Source: Ignavibacteriaceae bacterium
GTDB lineage: Bacteria > Bacteroidota > Ignavibacteria > Ignavibacteriales > Ignavibacteriaceae
Assembly (NCBI GenBank): GCA_020848375.1
Contig: JADLAF010000145.1
Coordinates: forward strand, 1-38,104
Length of the DNA stretch: 38,104 nt
Direction: 5' to 3'
How positions within the stretch are numbered: position 1 is the first letter of the stretch; each line of letters begins with the position of its first letter. Below are positions 16,049 to 24,009 of this stretch, piece by piece. Position numbers and translations under genes: made by a program. The notes below the pieces were generated by a model. The model was not told the origin of the DNA and made no database searches. It worked only from the letters and a program-made list of their open reading frames with translations.

Positions 16049-16748
16049 AAACACCTAATGTGAGTGCATAAAGAGAAATGGTTAGACCGGCAACCAAAAC
16101 AGAAAGAATTGCCGGCATTATCTTATTCTTAAGATAAATTCTGAAGAATGAATAAAGAAGGAACAGATAGTAAACAATTAGCAATGCCTCCATCCCTATG
16201 AATATCCATGCTACTATGTCATTTATCATAAAAGCATTTGGAGTGGTCATAAACATATACTTACCAAAAAATATATATTCAAGCAAAAAAAGGAATGTTC
16301 CTGAAAAATATAGAGGAAGTGCTGCATACACTGTGCCAGATAAAATATCTGAATACCGTACTTCTGCTTTTAAGCGTGACAACAGCCCTTTAAGAATAAG
16401 AAATGCCGGCACTACTGTCAGTAAATACAGCGGAATGATAAAAAACCCATGAAGTAATGGAGTTGAGTTCTTGAAAACAAACTCTGAAAAAAACGCGCCA
16501 AAAGAAATGAATCTTACTGCCAGTAAAAACAAAAGAAGTATAACAAAATTCTTGTGTTCGGCTCTTATGATACCTTTAAATGCAATAGTCGGACTATCAA
16601 TCAAACGGGCGATTGTTGTCCATAAATCAAGATTTGGATACCGGTTATCCAGTACTGATCCGCAAGTGGAACAATTTAATCTGAAGAGTTCGTTTTGATT
16701 CTTGCATTGACTGCAATTCACAAAATAGGGGGGAAAGTTATTATCCAT
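16041..16748 (-). CDS. Yip1-like membrane protein with N-terminal zinc ribbon
   Basis: The 235-residue protein begins with two CxxC pairs (Cys12/15 and Cys26/29) forming a probable zinc ribbon. A soluble linker LWTTIARLIDSPTIAFKGII follows, then five hydrophobic segments between about 68 and 232. The linker followed by a helical bundle is the pattern of Yip1 domain proteins. Function in bacteria is unclear. Its ATG shares one base with the stop of the DUF5683-like gene, indicating coupling. Confidence 0.75.
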   Translation of the reverse strand: MDNNFPPYFVNCSQCKNQNELFRLNCSTCGSVLDNRYPNLDLWTTIARLIDSPTIAFKGIIRAEHKNFVILLLFLLAVRFISFGAFFSEFVFKNSTPLLHGFFIIPLYLLTVVPAFLILKGLLSRLKAEVRYSDILSGTVYAALPLYFSGTFLFLLEYIFFGKYMFMTTPNAFMINDIVAWIFIGMEALLIVYYLFLLYSFFRIYLKNKIMPAILSVLVAGLTISLYALTLGVYG

Positions 16749-17236
16749 CAGAAATGAATCCTCATACTGACAGAATAAAAACTGGCTGTACGGTAAAAAT
16801 CTTCCTCAACATTAAAATCAAATAAATGGGCATCAACATAGGCGTCAATCAGGTTGGCGATATAGAGAATACCAAGATAAATTGCAAAGTTGTCTCGCTG
16901 ATCACGATAAAATTCACGGTTTCGATAGTAGAGACGGTTACCTGTTTTTTCATAGAGTAATCGGTTATCTGTATAAAGACCATCATTGTTAAAATAATTA
17001 TAACCAAACCATGTGGCCAGCCCGGCAATAACGGGAATCTTCAGGTATGACTCATTGTAAAACTGACCCCACCCTGGAATTACAGCACTTCTGAGAAGTG
17101 CACCTGTGGGAGATTTCTTAAAAGGAGTTTCTGTAGTATCAGAAAATACCGGATCGGTATTCTGGCCATACACCACAAAACTGAGCAGTAAAAAGAGAAG
17201 GAGAATGTTATCTTGTAATCGTAAAAAGCTGTTCAA
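16748..17236 (-). CDS. DUF5683-like exported protein
   Basis: A signal peptide (LLLFLLLSFVVYGQ) is followed by SPTGALLRSAVIPGWGQFYN, the recognisable core of DUF5683 proteins of Bacteroidota, then a hydrophobic turn (KIPVIAGLATWFGYNYF) and a C-terminal part with many Tyr/Arg residues and a final helix (LYIANLIDAYVDAHLFDF). No ATG exists near the start. Candidate starts are TTG codons at 17272, 17248 and 17236; I use 17236 because it gives a normal signal peptide and the shortest overlap with parB (29 bases). Function of the family is unknown; it recurs beside parB in this phylum as far as I recall. Confidence 0.75.
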   Translation of the reverse strand: MNSFLRLQDNILLLFLLLSFVVYGQNTDPVFSDTTETPFKKSPTGALLRSAVIPGWGQFYNESYLKIPVIAGLATWFGYNYFNNDGLYTDNRLLYEKTGNRLYYRNREFYRDQRDNFAIYLGILYIANLIDAYVDAHLFDFNVEEDFYRTASFYSVSMRIHF

Positions 17237-18140
17237 CAATTCCTTCAAATTCCAGAGAAGAATAATATTCAATTATGATTTCACCGGAACCGTCTTTTTT
17301 AAGTTTGCAGCTTACTTTGGTTCCTAACAGTTGTTTGAGCCGGTCTTCTATATCACGAAGTTCAAATGATTTAAGTGTTCCTCCCTCAAATTTTTGAACT
17401 TTCTTCTTTTTCTGTAAAGGAGCATCTGATGACAGTAGCTCCCTGACAAGTGATTCAACCTTTCGTACCGATAAATTCTCCTGCAGAATTTTCCCAAGAA
17501 CGTAAAGCTGCTTTTCTTTATCCGGAAGATTAATGAGAGCTCTTGCCTGCCCCATCGAAATTTCTTCAGAGATTAGTTTGGTCTGAATCTCTTCAGGAAG
17601 CTTGAGTATTCGTAGTGAGTTGGCTATGGTTGATCTGTCTTTCCCGACTCTTTCAGCTATGTCATCCTGAGTCAGACCGCAGTCATCCATCAGTCTTCTG
17701 TAAGCAATCCCGATCTCAACAGGATTTAGTTTCTCACGCTGAATATTCTCGATAAGTGCCATGGCAAGCATAACATCATCAGAATCAACTGATATGATAT
17801 ATGCCGGAATTTCAGGGTAACCAATTTCCTTAAATGCCCTAAGCCGTCTTTCACCAGATATAAGCTGATATCTGTTTAGGAAACTTCGAACAGTTACGGG
17901 GGTGATGAGTCCGTTTTTTATAATTGAAAGTTTTAACTCATCTAAAGGTTTCTGGTCGAAAATAGTTCTTGGCTGAAACGGATTCGGATCAATTAATTCA
18001 ATATCAAGATTTTTAAAGTTAACGGATGTGTCAGACTCAAAAACTTTTGCCGGCTCAGTATCATGCTTAGATTCAATATCGCGCTGAACTTTTATTAAAG
18101 CATCTAATCCCCTTCCCAGAACTAATTTGTTCTTACTCAT
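17208..18140 (-). CDS. parB: Chromosome partitioning protein ParB
   Basis: The 310-residue protein begins MSKNKLVLGRGLDALI, the usual ParB start that stimulates ParA. The CTP-binding N domain shows NPFQPR (about 53-58) and the GERRLRAF box, followed by ENIQREKLNPVEIG and a helix-turn-helix (LTQDDIAERVGKDRSTIANSLRILKLP) that reads parS. The C-terminal 50 residues form the dimerisation domain. It loads as a sliding clamp at parS and helps segregate origins. I found no good parS in the window. parA lies 7 bases upstream in the same operon. Confidence 0.95.
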   Translation of the reverse strand: MSKNKLVLGRGLDALIKVQRDIESKHDTEPAKVFESDTSVNFKNLDIELIDPNPFQPRTIFDQKPLDELKLSIIKNGLITPVTVRSFLNRYQLISGERRLRAFKEIGYPEIPAYIISVDSDDVMLAMALIENIQREKLNPVEIGIAYRRLMDDCGLTQDDIAERVGKDRSTIANSLRILKLPEEIQTKLISEEISMGQARALINLPDKEKQLYVLGKILQENLSVRKVESLVRELLSSDAPLQKKKKVQKFEGGTLKSFELRDIEDRLKQLLGTKVSCKLKKDGSGEIIIEYYSSLEFEGIVEQLFTITR

Positions 18141-18147
18141 ATAGGAA

Positions 18148-18912
18148 TTATTTCATGTTATTTCTGGTTAGAATCTCATCAGCCAGACTGAGATAATCTC
18201 TGGCGCCGATTGACATGGCATCATACATGAGAATCGGTTTACCATGACTTGGGGCCTCAGAAATCCTAACATTACGGTGAATTATCGCCTTAAATACCTT
18301 GTCCCCAAAATATCGTTTGACCTCTTCAGAGACTTGGGTTGAGAGCCGTAACCTCTGATCAAACATGGTCAGAAGTACTCCCTCAATAGTTAGTTGTTTG
18401 TTCAAGTTCTGTTTTACAATATTAATGGTGTTCAGTAGAGCTCCCAATCCTTCTAATGCAAAATATTCGCACTGGACAGGAATCAGGACACTATTGGCCG
18501 CAGTAAGGGCGTTAAGTGTGAGGAGAGATAATGAGGGTGGACAATCAATAAGGATAAAATCATAAACCGAAACAAGGTCATTCAGTGCTTCAGTTAATCT
18601 TCTTTCCCTCTCATGCATATCAACCAGTTCAATTTCGGCACCAACAAGGTCTATTGAGGAAGGAATCAAATCCATAAATGGCATAATTGACCTTATGATA
18701 GATTTTTCAACAGATTTTTTACCGATCAAAACCTCATAAATTGTCGAATCTGTCTCATGGATTCCAATACCCGAAGATGTGTTTGCCTGCGGATCAATGT
18801 CTATTAGCAAAATTTTCTTTTCTGCCGCTGCAAGCGACGCAGCCAGATTAATGGAGGTGGACGTCTTACCGACCCCTCCCTTTTGATTAGCTATGGCAAT
18901 GATTTTGCCCAT
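18148..18912 (-). CDS. parA: Chromosome partitioning ATPase ParA
   Basis: Reading from the ATG at 18912 gives 254 residues starting [20 protein letters not shown], with the deviant Walker A KGGVGKTS (10-17). Other motifs are [13 protein letters not shown], the Walker [20 protein letters not shown], and the DNA-binding Arg-rich C-terminal part. It is the chromosomal (Soj-like) type with no N-terminal helix-turn-helix, so it should not be a plasmid repressor-type ParA. ParA dimers coat the nucleoid and are released by ParB. It heads the operon parA-parB-DUF5683-Yip1-nadB. Confidence 0.95.
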   Translation of the reverse strand: MGKIIAIANQKGGVGKTSTSINLAASLAAAEKKILLIDIDPQANTSSGIGIHETDSTIYEVLIGKKSVEKSIIRSIMPFMDLIPSSIDLVGAEIELVDMHERERRLTEALNDLVSVYDFILIDCPPSLSLLTLNALTAANSVLIPVQCEYFALEGLGALLNTINIVKQNLNKQLTIEGVLLTMFDQRLRLSTQVSEEVKRYFGDKVFKAIIHRNVRISEAPSHGKPILMYDAMSIGARDYLSLADEILTRNNMK

Positions 18913-19001
18913 TTTTCTCACAATTACTGAAACTTAACTTGTTAAAATAAATAAATCCGACCCCAGAATGAAGGAATAAACCTGCTCCTCACAAATGAGA
19001 A

Positions 19002-19664
19002 TCAATTCGTTTGTTTCAGAAGTATTCTCAGAAAACCAAATATTGCACGCGGATAGCTCATTTTACTTGGAAGCCCGGTGTAAATTGTCGGAATCTCTAC
19101 TTCTCTGATGGTTAAACCCCGTCCAGATGCTTTTATTAAAATTTCGGTCTCTGCCTCATATCCGTCAGATATTGGTAAAATGGAGATAATTTTTTCCAGA
19201 CGGTAAGCCCTGAAACCTGACTGGCTGTCTCGCAGTTTATAACCTGTTTTTAAGTTAATCAGAAAGGAGGTAACAGAGTTGCTTAATCTTCGGTGCAGGG
19301 GCATATCACTGCCTGATTTCTTTCTTTTTCCAATTACGATGTCTGCGTTTTCAATTGCCAGTAGAAAAGATGGAATATATTCCGGGGGATGTTGTAAATC
19401 GCCATCCAACGTAATCAAAACCTCTATGTTAGAATTTTGTGCCGCCCTGAAACCTTCATTAAGACTATAACCCTTCCCCCGGTTAATTTTGCGGTCAATA
19501 ATTCTTACTCTGGGGTCATCCGGTACGTTTCTTAGAGTCTTATCACTCGAGCCATCGTTGATTACAATGATAGAATTAACAAACGGCAGAGTCCGAAGGA
19601 TTAGTTCACGAATCGAATTTTCTTCATTATAACAGGGAATGATTACAGCGGTATTATTGAACAG
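19002..19664 (-). CDS. Family 2 glycosyltransferase (dolichyl-phosphate mannosyltransferase-like), non-standard start
   Basis: The frame reads NNTAVIIPCYNEENSIRELI, VINDGSSDKT, NRGKGYSLNEGF, ITLDGDLQHPPEYIP and SGFRAYR, the full motif set of GT2 enzymes related to polyprenol-phosphate sugar transferases, including the metal-binding DGD. It is open without interruption up to a stop at 19701-19703. No ATG, GTG or TTG lies before the first conserved strand; CTG at 19662-19664, 5 bases after the cdaA stop, is the best candidate and gives 220 residues. A tool restricted to standard starts would begin at TTG 19418 and lose the nucleotide-binding half. There is no membrane segment at the C-terminus, so it is probably a cytoplasmic or peripheral enzyme. 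Donor and acceptor are unknown. Confidence 0.85.
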   Translation of the reverse strand: MFNNTAVIIPCYNEENSIRELILRTLPFVNSIIVINDGSSDKTLRNVPDDPRVRIIDRKINRGKGYSLNEGFRAAQNSNIEVLITLDGDLQHPPEYIPSFLLAIENADIVIGKRKKSGSDMPLHRRLSNSVTSFLINLKTGYKLRDSQSGFRAYRLEKIISILPISDGYEAETEILIKASGRGLTIREVEIPTIYTGLPSKMSYPRAIFGFLRILLKQTN

Positions 19665-19669
19665 GCGTT

Positions 19670-20467
19670 TTACTCTTTTTGAAGTGAAACATTTTTCCCC
19701 TTAACCTTATAAACAGCAATCAGACGATTCTTAAGGGCATCTCTTGAGAGTCCCCGGTAAAGTTTACCATCATCAGCTACCGAAATACCGCCGGTTTCCT
19801 CAGAAACAATAACACTTATCACATCTGCAACTTCTGAAATACCGAGACCCGCCCTATGCCTCATTCCCAGAGTTTCCCCACCTACCTGGGTAATTGTTGT
19901 AAGAGGAAGTGTTGCACGAGCGGCTTCAACTATATCATTCTTTATTATCACAGCGCCATCATGAAGCGGTGAACGCGGATAAAATATTGAGCGCAATAGA
20001 TTTTTTGTAACCTTTGCGTTAAGAATTTCTCCTGTTTCGCTGAACCCTCTGATCCCGCTTGATTTATTAACCACTATAAGTGCACCATGCTGTAACTGTG
20101 CCATTTCAAATGCTGCGTCTGTTATAATGTCAGGAACTTCAGAATGTTCAAACTTAAACCCAAACCTGAGGAAAGGACTTTTAGCAACAAAAACCAGAAG
20201 TCTTCTGATTTCGGGCTGAAAGAGGATAATAAAGGCGATTATCCAGATATCTGTTATGAACTTTAACAACCAGCTTAATGCTTTAAGGTTTATCAGTTGT
20301 GCTCCGAATGAGAGAAACAGAACTACTAATAATCCCAAAAAAATCTGCGCTGCTATTGTACCCCTGAGCAGGGTATATAGTTTGTAGATAATAAAGGTGA
20401 CCATTGCAATATCAACTAAATCAAGAACGGAAACGTTCAGAAACCCTATTTTAAATAGGTCAAACAT
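19670..20467 (-). CDS. cdaA: Diadenylate cyclase CdaA (c-di-AMP synthase)
   Basis: The 265-residue protein has three N-terminal membrane helices (about 15-31, 40-57 and 67-84) followed by a DAC (DisA_N) domain. The catalytic motifs DGA (170-172, in SPLHDGAVII) and RHR (203-205, in GMRHRAGLGISE) are intact, so it should make c-di-AMP from two ATP. The regulator cdaR and glmM, common neighbours in Firmicutes, are absent; here folP lies upstream with an 8-base overlap. The c-di-AMP signal would act on osmotic, potassium or cell-wall control, which is family knowledge, not visible here. Confidence 0.94.
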   Translation of the reverse strand: MFDLFKIGFLNVSVLDLVDIAMVTFIIYKLYTLLRGTIAAQIFLGLLVVLFLSFGAQLINLKALSWLLKFITDIWIIAFIILFQPEIRRLLVFVAKSPFLRFGFKFEHSEVPDIITDAAFEMAQLQHGALIVVNKSSGIRGFSETGEILNAKVTKNLLRSIFYPRSPLHDGAVIIKNDIVEAARATLPLTTITQVGGETLGMRHRAGLGISEVADVISVIVSEETGGISVADDGKLYRGLSRDALKNRLIAVYKVKGKNVSLQKE

Positions 20468-21275
20468 TCGTGCCCCTTATGTAGTTAAGCAGTTTTTTAA
20501 TGTAACTCCCGTTTCTGGTATTATGTGTCCGAAGAATAGATGCTCCGTTAAACAGCAGCATGCTCTCAAGTATCGCCGAAGCAGTATCTCTTTCTGAGAT
20601 GTCTAAATTCAACAGATTCTTAAAAATAGATTTTCGCGAAACACCGACTAATACCGGCAAATCAAATGATGCAAATGAGTCTAAATTGCTTAATAATAAT
20701 CGGTTATGTTCAGGAGTTTTACCAAATCCTATACCTGGATCAACCGCATATATCGGAACATTCAGTGAATGACAAAGTGCGATTTGACTTCTAAAGTACA
20801 TCATAATTTCAGAAATCACCTCCATATAAACCGGATCATTCTGCATTGTTTGGGGTGTCCCTTGCATGTGCATGAGAATAATTGGTATATTTTTCCCTGA
20901 CAGTTTGGATATCATTTCAGTATCTAAAACTCCACCTGAAATATCATTGATGATATCAGCTCCCTCATCAATTGCCCTTAACGCTATTTCCGATTTATAC
21001 GTATCTACTGAAATTTTAATACCAGAGTAATTGGCTTTACAATAAAGAATGGCAGGCATGATTCTGGTCCACTCCACATCAGTAGCTACACTGCGTGCTC
21101 CAGGACGTGTGGACTCCCCCCCAATATCAATAATGTCAGTACCGTCGGCAACAATTTCATCAATTCTTTTTTTTATTGAATCTTCGTGAATATACCTTCC
21201 CCCGTCACTAAATGAGTCGGGGGTACAATTCAGGATACCCATGATCTCAATTTTTTCAGCAGGTGGTAAAATCAT
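20460..21275 (-). CDS. folP: Dihydropteroate synthase
   Basis: The 271-residue TIM-barrel enzyme shows the pterin-binding signature IMGILNCTPDSFSDGGRY (about 11-28), DIIDIGGESTRPGA (about 46-59), NDISGG, and DPGIGFGKTPEHN. It joins 6-hydroxymethyl-dihydropterin diphosphate to p-aminobenzoate in folate synthesis and is the sulfonamide target. folC lies 13 kb away in another operon. The ATG at 21275 is followed by ILPPAEKIEIMGILN, a natural start for the family. It overlaps cdaA. Confidence 0.95.
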   Translation of the reverse strand: MILPPAEKIEIMGILNCTPDSFSDGGRYIHEDSIKKRIDEIVADGTDIIDIGGESTRPGARSVATDVEWTRIMPAILYCKANYSGIKISVDTYKSEIALRAIDEGADIINDISGGVLDTEMISKLSGKNIPIILMHMQGTPQTMQNDPVYMEVISEIMMYFRSQIALCHSLNVPIYAVDPGIGFGKTPEHNRLLLSNLDSFASFDLPVLVGVSRKSIFKNLLNLDISERDTASAILESMLLFNGASILRTHNTRNGSYIKKLLNYIRGTNV

Positions 21276-21344
21276 GAAAAACTCTTAAAGAAACATTCTT
21301 CTTATTTGATTAAAAGCGATTATATATCAATACTTTATGCAAGT

Positions 21345-22511
21345 TTAATTGGACATCTTTCGATGTCTGATTTTTCCGTTGAGTATGGTCATTACAACTT
21401 CATAATGGTCATTCAGCACGACTATATCCGCCGTCTTTCCCACAGCCAGAATTCCTTTTTTGTTCTCTATATTCAAAACCTTTGCGCCATTAAGAGAAGC
21501 CATTCTTAAAGCATCAGTTATGCGTGCTCCGGCGGTCTCCATTAAGTTTTTGATGGCAAGATTCAGGGTTAGTGTGCTTCCGGCTAAAGTACCGTCCTCA
21601 AGATATGCTCTTTTATCTTTCATGTAAACTTTTTGGTCGGCAAACTCATACTCACCCTCGTGCATCCCGCCGGCTCGGATGGAATCGGTAATCAGAATGA
21701 TTCCGTTTGCGCCCTTTAGTTTTAGCAATAATTCCATTACGGCAGGATGAACATGCAGCGTATCAGCAATCAGTTCAATCTTAAGCTCATTTCTGAGTAA
21801 TGACCCCAAAACAACACCAGGGTGACGGTGATGAAAAGGTCTCATGGCGTTAAAGATATGCGTAACGTGGGCTGCCCCGTTATCAATAGCCAGTTCAATT
21901 TGTTCATAGCTCGCGGTTGAGTGACCGATGGACAAAACTACTCCCTTCATTGCCGCAGCTCTCATCACTTCAAAAGCACCGGGCAGTTCCGGAGCGATAG
22001 TCATTATCCTGATGTTTCCTTCAGAGGCCTCCCACATAGCTTCCCATGACTCAACACTGGGCTTCCATAAATATCCCTCATTCATAGCCCCTTTAAGTTC
22101 AGGATTAAGGTATGGTCCCTCCATGTGAATACCGTAAACATTTGAATCGGGATTCTCTCTGATAAATTGGGCAACTCTTCTTAAATCTCCTAATAACTGT
22201 TCTGTTGGTTTAGCATATAATGAAGCAAGAAGTGTAGTTGAGCCATGTCTTAAAAAATATTCAGATGCGTTTTTGATGCTTTCTAAAGACTGATCTGCAA
22301 AACCAAACCCGCCGCCTCCATGCACCAGCAAATCAACAAATCCAGGAGCAACTGTATATCCGCTTACATCAATGACCTGGCTGTTGTCCGGGATGTCCAC
22401 ATCAGAGACTTTACCTAATTCTGATATTTGACCATCCTCAAATATGATAGTCCCGTTCTTAACGACTCTGAAAGGTGTTATTATTCTTCCGCCAACTAAT
22501 GCTATGCTCAT
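21345..22511 (-). CDS. nagA: N-acetylglucosamine-6-phosphate deacetylase
   Basis: The 388-residue amidohydrolase shows the family landmarks VAPGFVDLLVHGGGGF (about 53-68), HMEGPYLNPELKGA with the metal-binding Glu, IGHSTA and VTHIFNAMRPFHHRHPG with metal His residues, and ILITDSIRAGG with the catalytic Asp. It deacetylates GlcNAc-6-phosphate to GlcN-6-phosphate, which NagB (25605-26426, opposite strand) then deaminates. Both fit recycling of peptidoglycan amino sugars or chitin use. The first metal site is the HGGGG variant rather than HxH, normal for NagA. rpe lies 15 bases upstream. Confidence 0.94.
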   Translation of the reverse strand: MSIALVGGRIITPFRVVKNGTIIFEDGQISELGKVSDVDIPDNSQVIDVSGYTVAPGFVDLLVHGGGGFGFADQSLESIKNASEYFLRHGSTTLLASLYAKPTEQLLGDLRRVAQFIRENPDSNVYGIHMEGPYLNPELKGAMNEGYLWKPSVESWEAMWEASEGNIRIMTIAPELPGAFEVMRAAAMKGVVLSIGHSTASYEQIELAIDNGAAHVTHIFNAMRPFHHRHPGVVLGSLLRNELKIELIADTLHVHPAVMELLLKLKGANGIILITDSIRAGGMHEGEYEFADQKVYMKDKRAYLEDGTLAGSTLTLNLAIKNLMETAGARITDALRMASLNGAKVLNIENKKGILAVGKTADIVVLNDHYEVVMTILNGKIRHRKMSN

Positions 22512-22526
22512 GATTAGAGTATTTCC

Positions 22527-23189
22527 TTAATTATTCAACAATTTTTTTAATCTCATAGTAGCGGCGGTTGGGTTATCATCACTAAAAATTGATGATCCAG
22601 CAACAAAAATGTCGCATCCCGCTGAATGTAATTCCTGTATATTATTTTCACCAATGCCACCATCCATCTCAATTTTATAGCGGAGTCCGTGTTTTTCTCT
22701 GTAGTCTGCCAGTCGTTCGGTTTTTTTCTTTGTATAATCAATAAACTTCTGACCCCCAAATCCAGGATTAACAGACATTACAAGAACGAGATCAAGAGTT
22801 TCTAATAAGTATTCGAGTTCTGACTCATGAGTCGCCGGGTTTAATGATATTCCAGCTTTAACCCCCGCTTCCTTAATCCTCTGCACCAGTCTGTCTGCAT
22901 GAGTAGCAGCTTCAATATGGAACGTAAGGTACTCTGGTTTAAGATTCAGGAAGGCGTCAAGATGATCTTCAGGTTGAACAATCATCAAATGAACGTCCAT
23001 TGGAATCTTTGTACACCTTTGCGCTGTGCGGATGAGCATAGGGCCAAAAGTAATATTCGGAACAAATCTGCCATCCATTACATCACAATGGATAAGATCA
23101 GCATTTGCTAATTCGACCTGTCTGATGGATTTTTCAAGATTCGTAAAATCCGCAGATAAGATGGATGGGGCAACCTGAGACTTTGACAT
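22527..23189 (-). CDS. rpe: Ribulose-phosphate 3-epimerase
   Basis: The 220-residue TIM-barrel protein carries APSILSADF (7-15), HCDVMDGRFVPNITFGP with the catalytic Asp and metal His, MDVHLMI, VMSVNPGFGGQKFI and the second catalytic Asp in EMDGGIGENN. It interconverts ribulose-5-phosphate and xylulose-5-phosphate in the pentose phosphate pathway. Its ATG shares one base with the stop of the PASTA gene, so the two are co-translated; rpe next to a PASTA protein is also seen in actinobacterial and Firmicute kinase clusters. Confidence 0.96.
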   Translation of the reverse strand: MSKSQVAPSILSADFTNLEKSIRQVELANADLIHCDVMDGRFVPNITFGPMLIRTAQRCTKIPMDVHLMIVQPEDHLDAFLNLKPEYLTFHIEAATHADRLVQRIKEAGVKAGISLNPATHESELEYLLETLDLVLVMSVNPGFGGQKFIDYTKKKTERLADYREKHGLRYKIEMDGGIGENNIQELHSAGCDIFVAGSSIFSDDNPTAATMRLKKLLNN

Positions 23190-23953
23190 TAAAATCCCTC
23201 TCCGGTTTCATCACGCAGTTGTGATTCTTTTGTAACAAAAAGTTCGACCTGGTCTCCCGGGTTCAGTTTGGTACCAGCCGGAGGATACTGATCGATGATA
23301 GTATTGGGAGCTAATTGAAACGATGGCTGGAAATTAATTTTGCCAACCTTTAGATTAATTTGGCTGAGGATAACTTCGGCCTCAGATAGCAGTTTGCCAG
23401 CCAGAACTGGAACCTCAATCGTTCCGGGGAGCTCACCTTTACTGACAGAAATGCCAACCTTGGTACCTTCTTTCTGCAATGAGCCGGTCGGATATTGCTG
23501 CGAGAGTATCTTGTCTTTATCCTCTTTTATTTCAACAATCTCAATTGAGCCGAGCTCAAGATTTACCTTCTCTAAAGCGACCTTTGCTTCATTAATAGTT
23601 TTCCCAATCAGCTCCGGAACCAGTACACGCTGTGCGCCGCCGCTGATGACCAAATGTACCCTTCTGCCATCTTTTACCTGTTCACCTGATTTTGGGCGTT
23701 GGTTTAGTACCAGACCGGCTTCTTTTCTTGGCTGTGGCATTGTATCACTAACAATGGGTGTTAAACCGGCATCCGAAAGAATTTGCTTTGCTTTTATTAT
23801 GTTTAGACCCTCTACTTTAGGAACAGTTCTTACTTCTGAGCTCACATACCAGGGGAAAAAGAGAAAATTCAGCAAGAGAATAATTATACCGAAAGCACCT
23901 AAAAAATAGAGTAGTTTTAACAAAAACTGACTATTAATCTTCATTTTCATCAT
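23189..23953 (-). CDS. Membrane-anchored PASTA-domain protein without kinase
   Basis: The 254-residue protein has a short cytoplasmic start, one membrane helix (about 12-33) and then three PASTA repeats, each opening with a short conserved strand: VPKVEGLNIIKAKQIL (about 44), VPELIGKTINEAKVAL (about 115) and VPVLAGKLLSEAEVIL (about 185). PASTA domains bind peptidoglycan fragments or beta-lactams in Gram-positive kinases and PBPs. Here no kinase or transglycosylase domain exists, so the protein is probably a periplasmic peptidoglycan-binding anchor. It is first in the operon with rpe and nagA. Several ATGs lie close together (MMKMK); the first is used. Confidence 0.88.
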   Translation of the reverse strand: MMKMKINSQFLLKLLYFLGAFGIIILLLNFLFFPWYVSSEVRTVPKVEGLNIIKAKQILSDAGLTPIVSDTMPQPRKEAGLVLNQRPKSGEQVKDGRRVHLVISGGAQRVLVPELIGKTINEAKVALEKVNLELGSIEIVEIKEDKDKILSQQYPTGSLQKEGTKVGISVSKGELPGTIEVPVLAGKLLSEAEVILSQINLKVGKINFQPSFQLAPNTIIDQYPPAGTKLNPGDQVELFVTKESQLRDETGEGF

Positions 23954-24009
23954 AGTAATATATAAATTGAAGCTTTGTTAAACAAAGATACACGTTCCTC
24001 CAGAACAAC

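Noticed and set aside
23340-23909. A 189-residue open frame on the plus strand
   Set aside because: It lies antisense to the PASTA gene, shows no domain or motif, and its composition mirrors the codons of the real gene.
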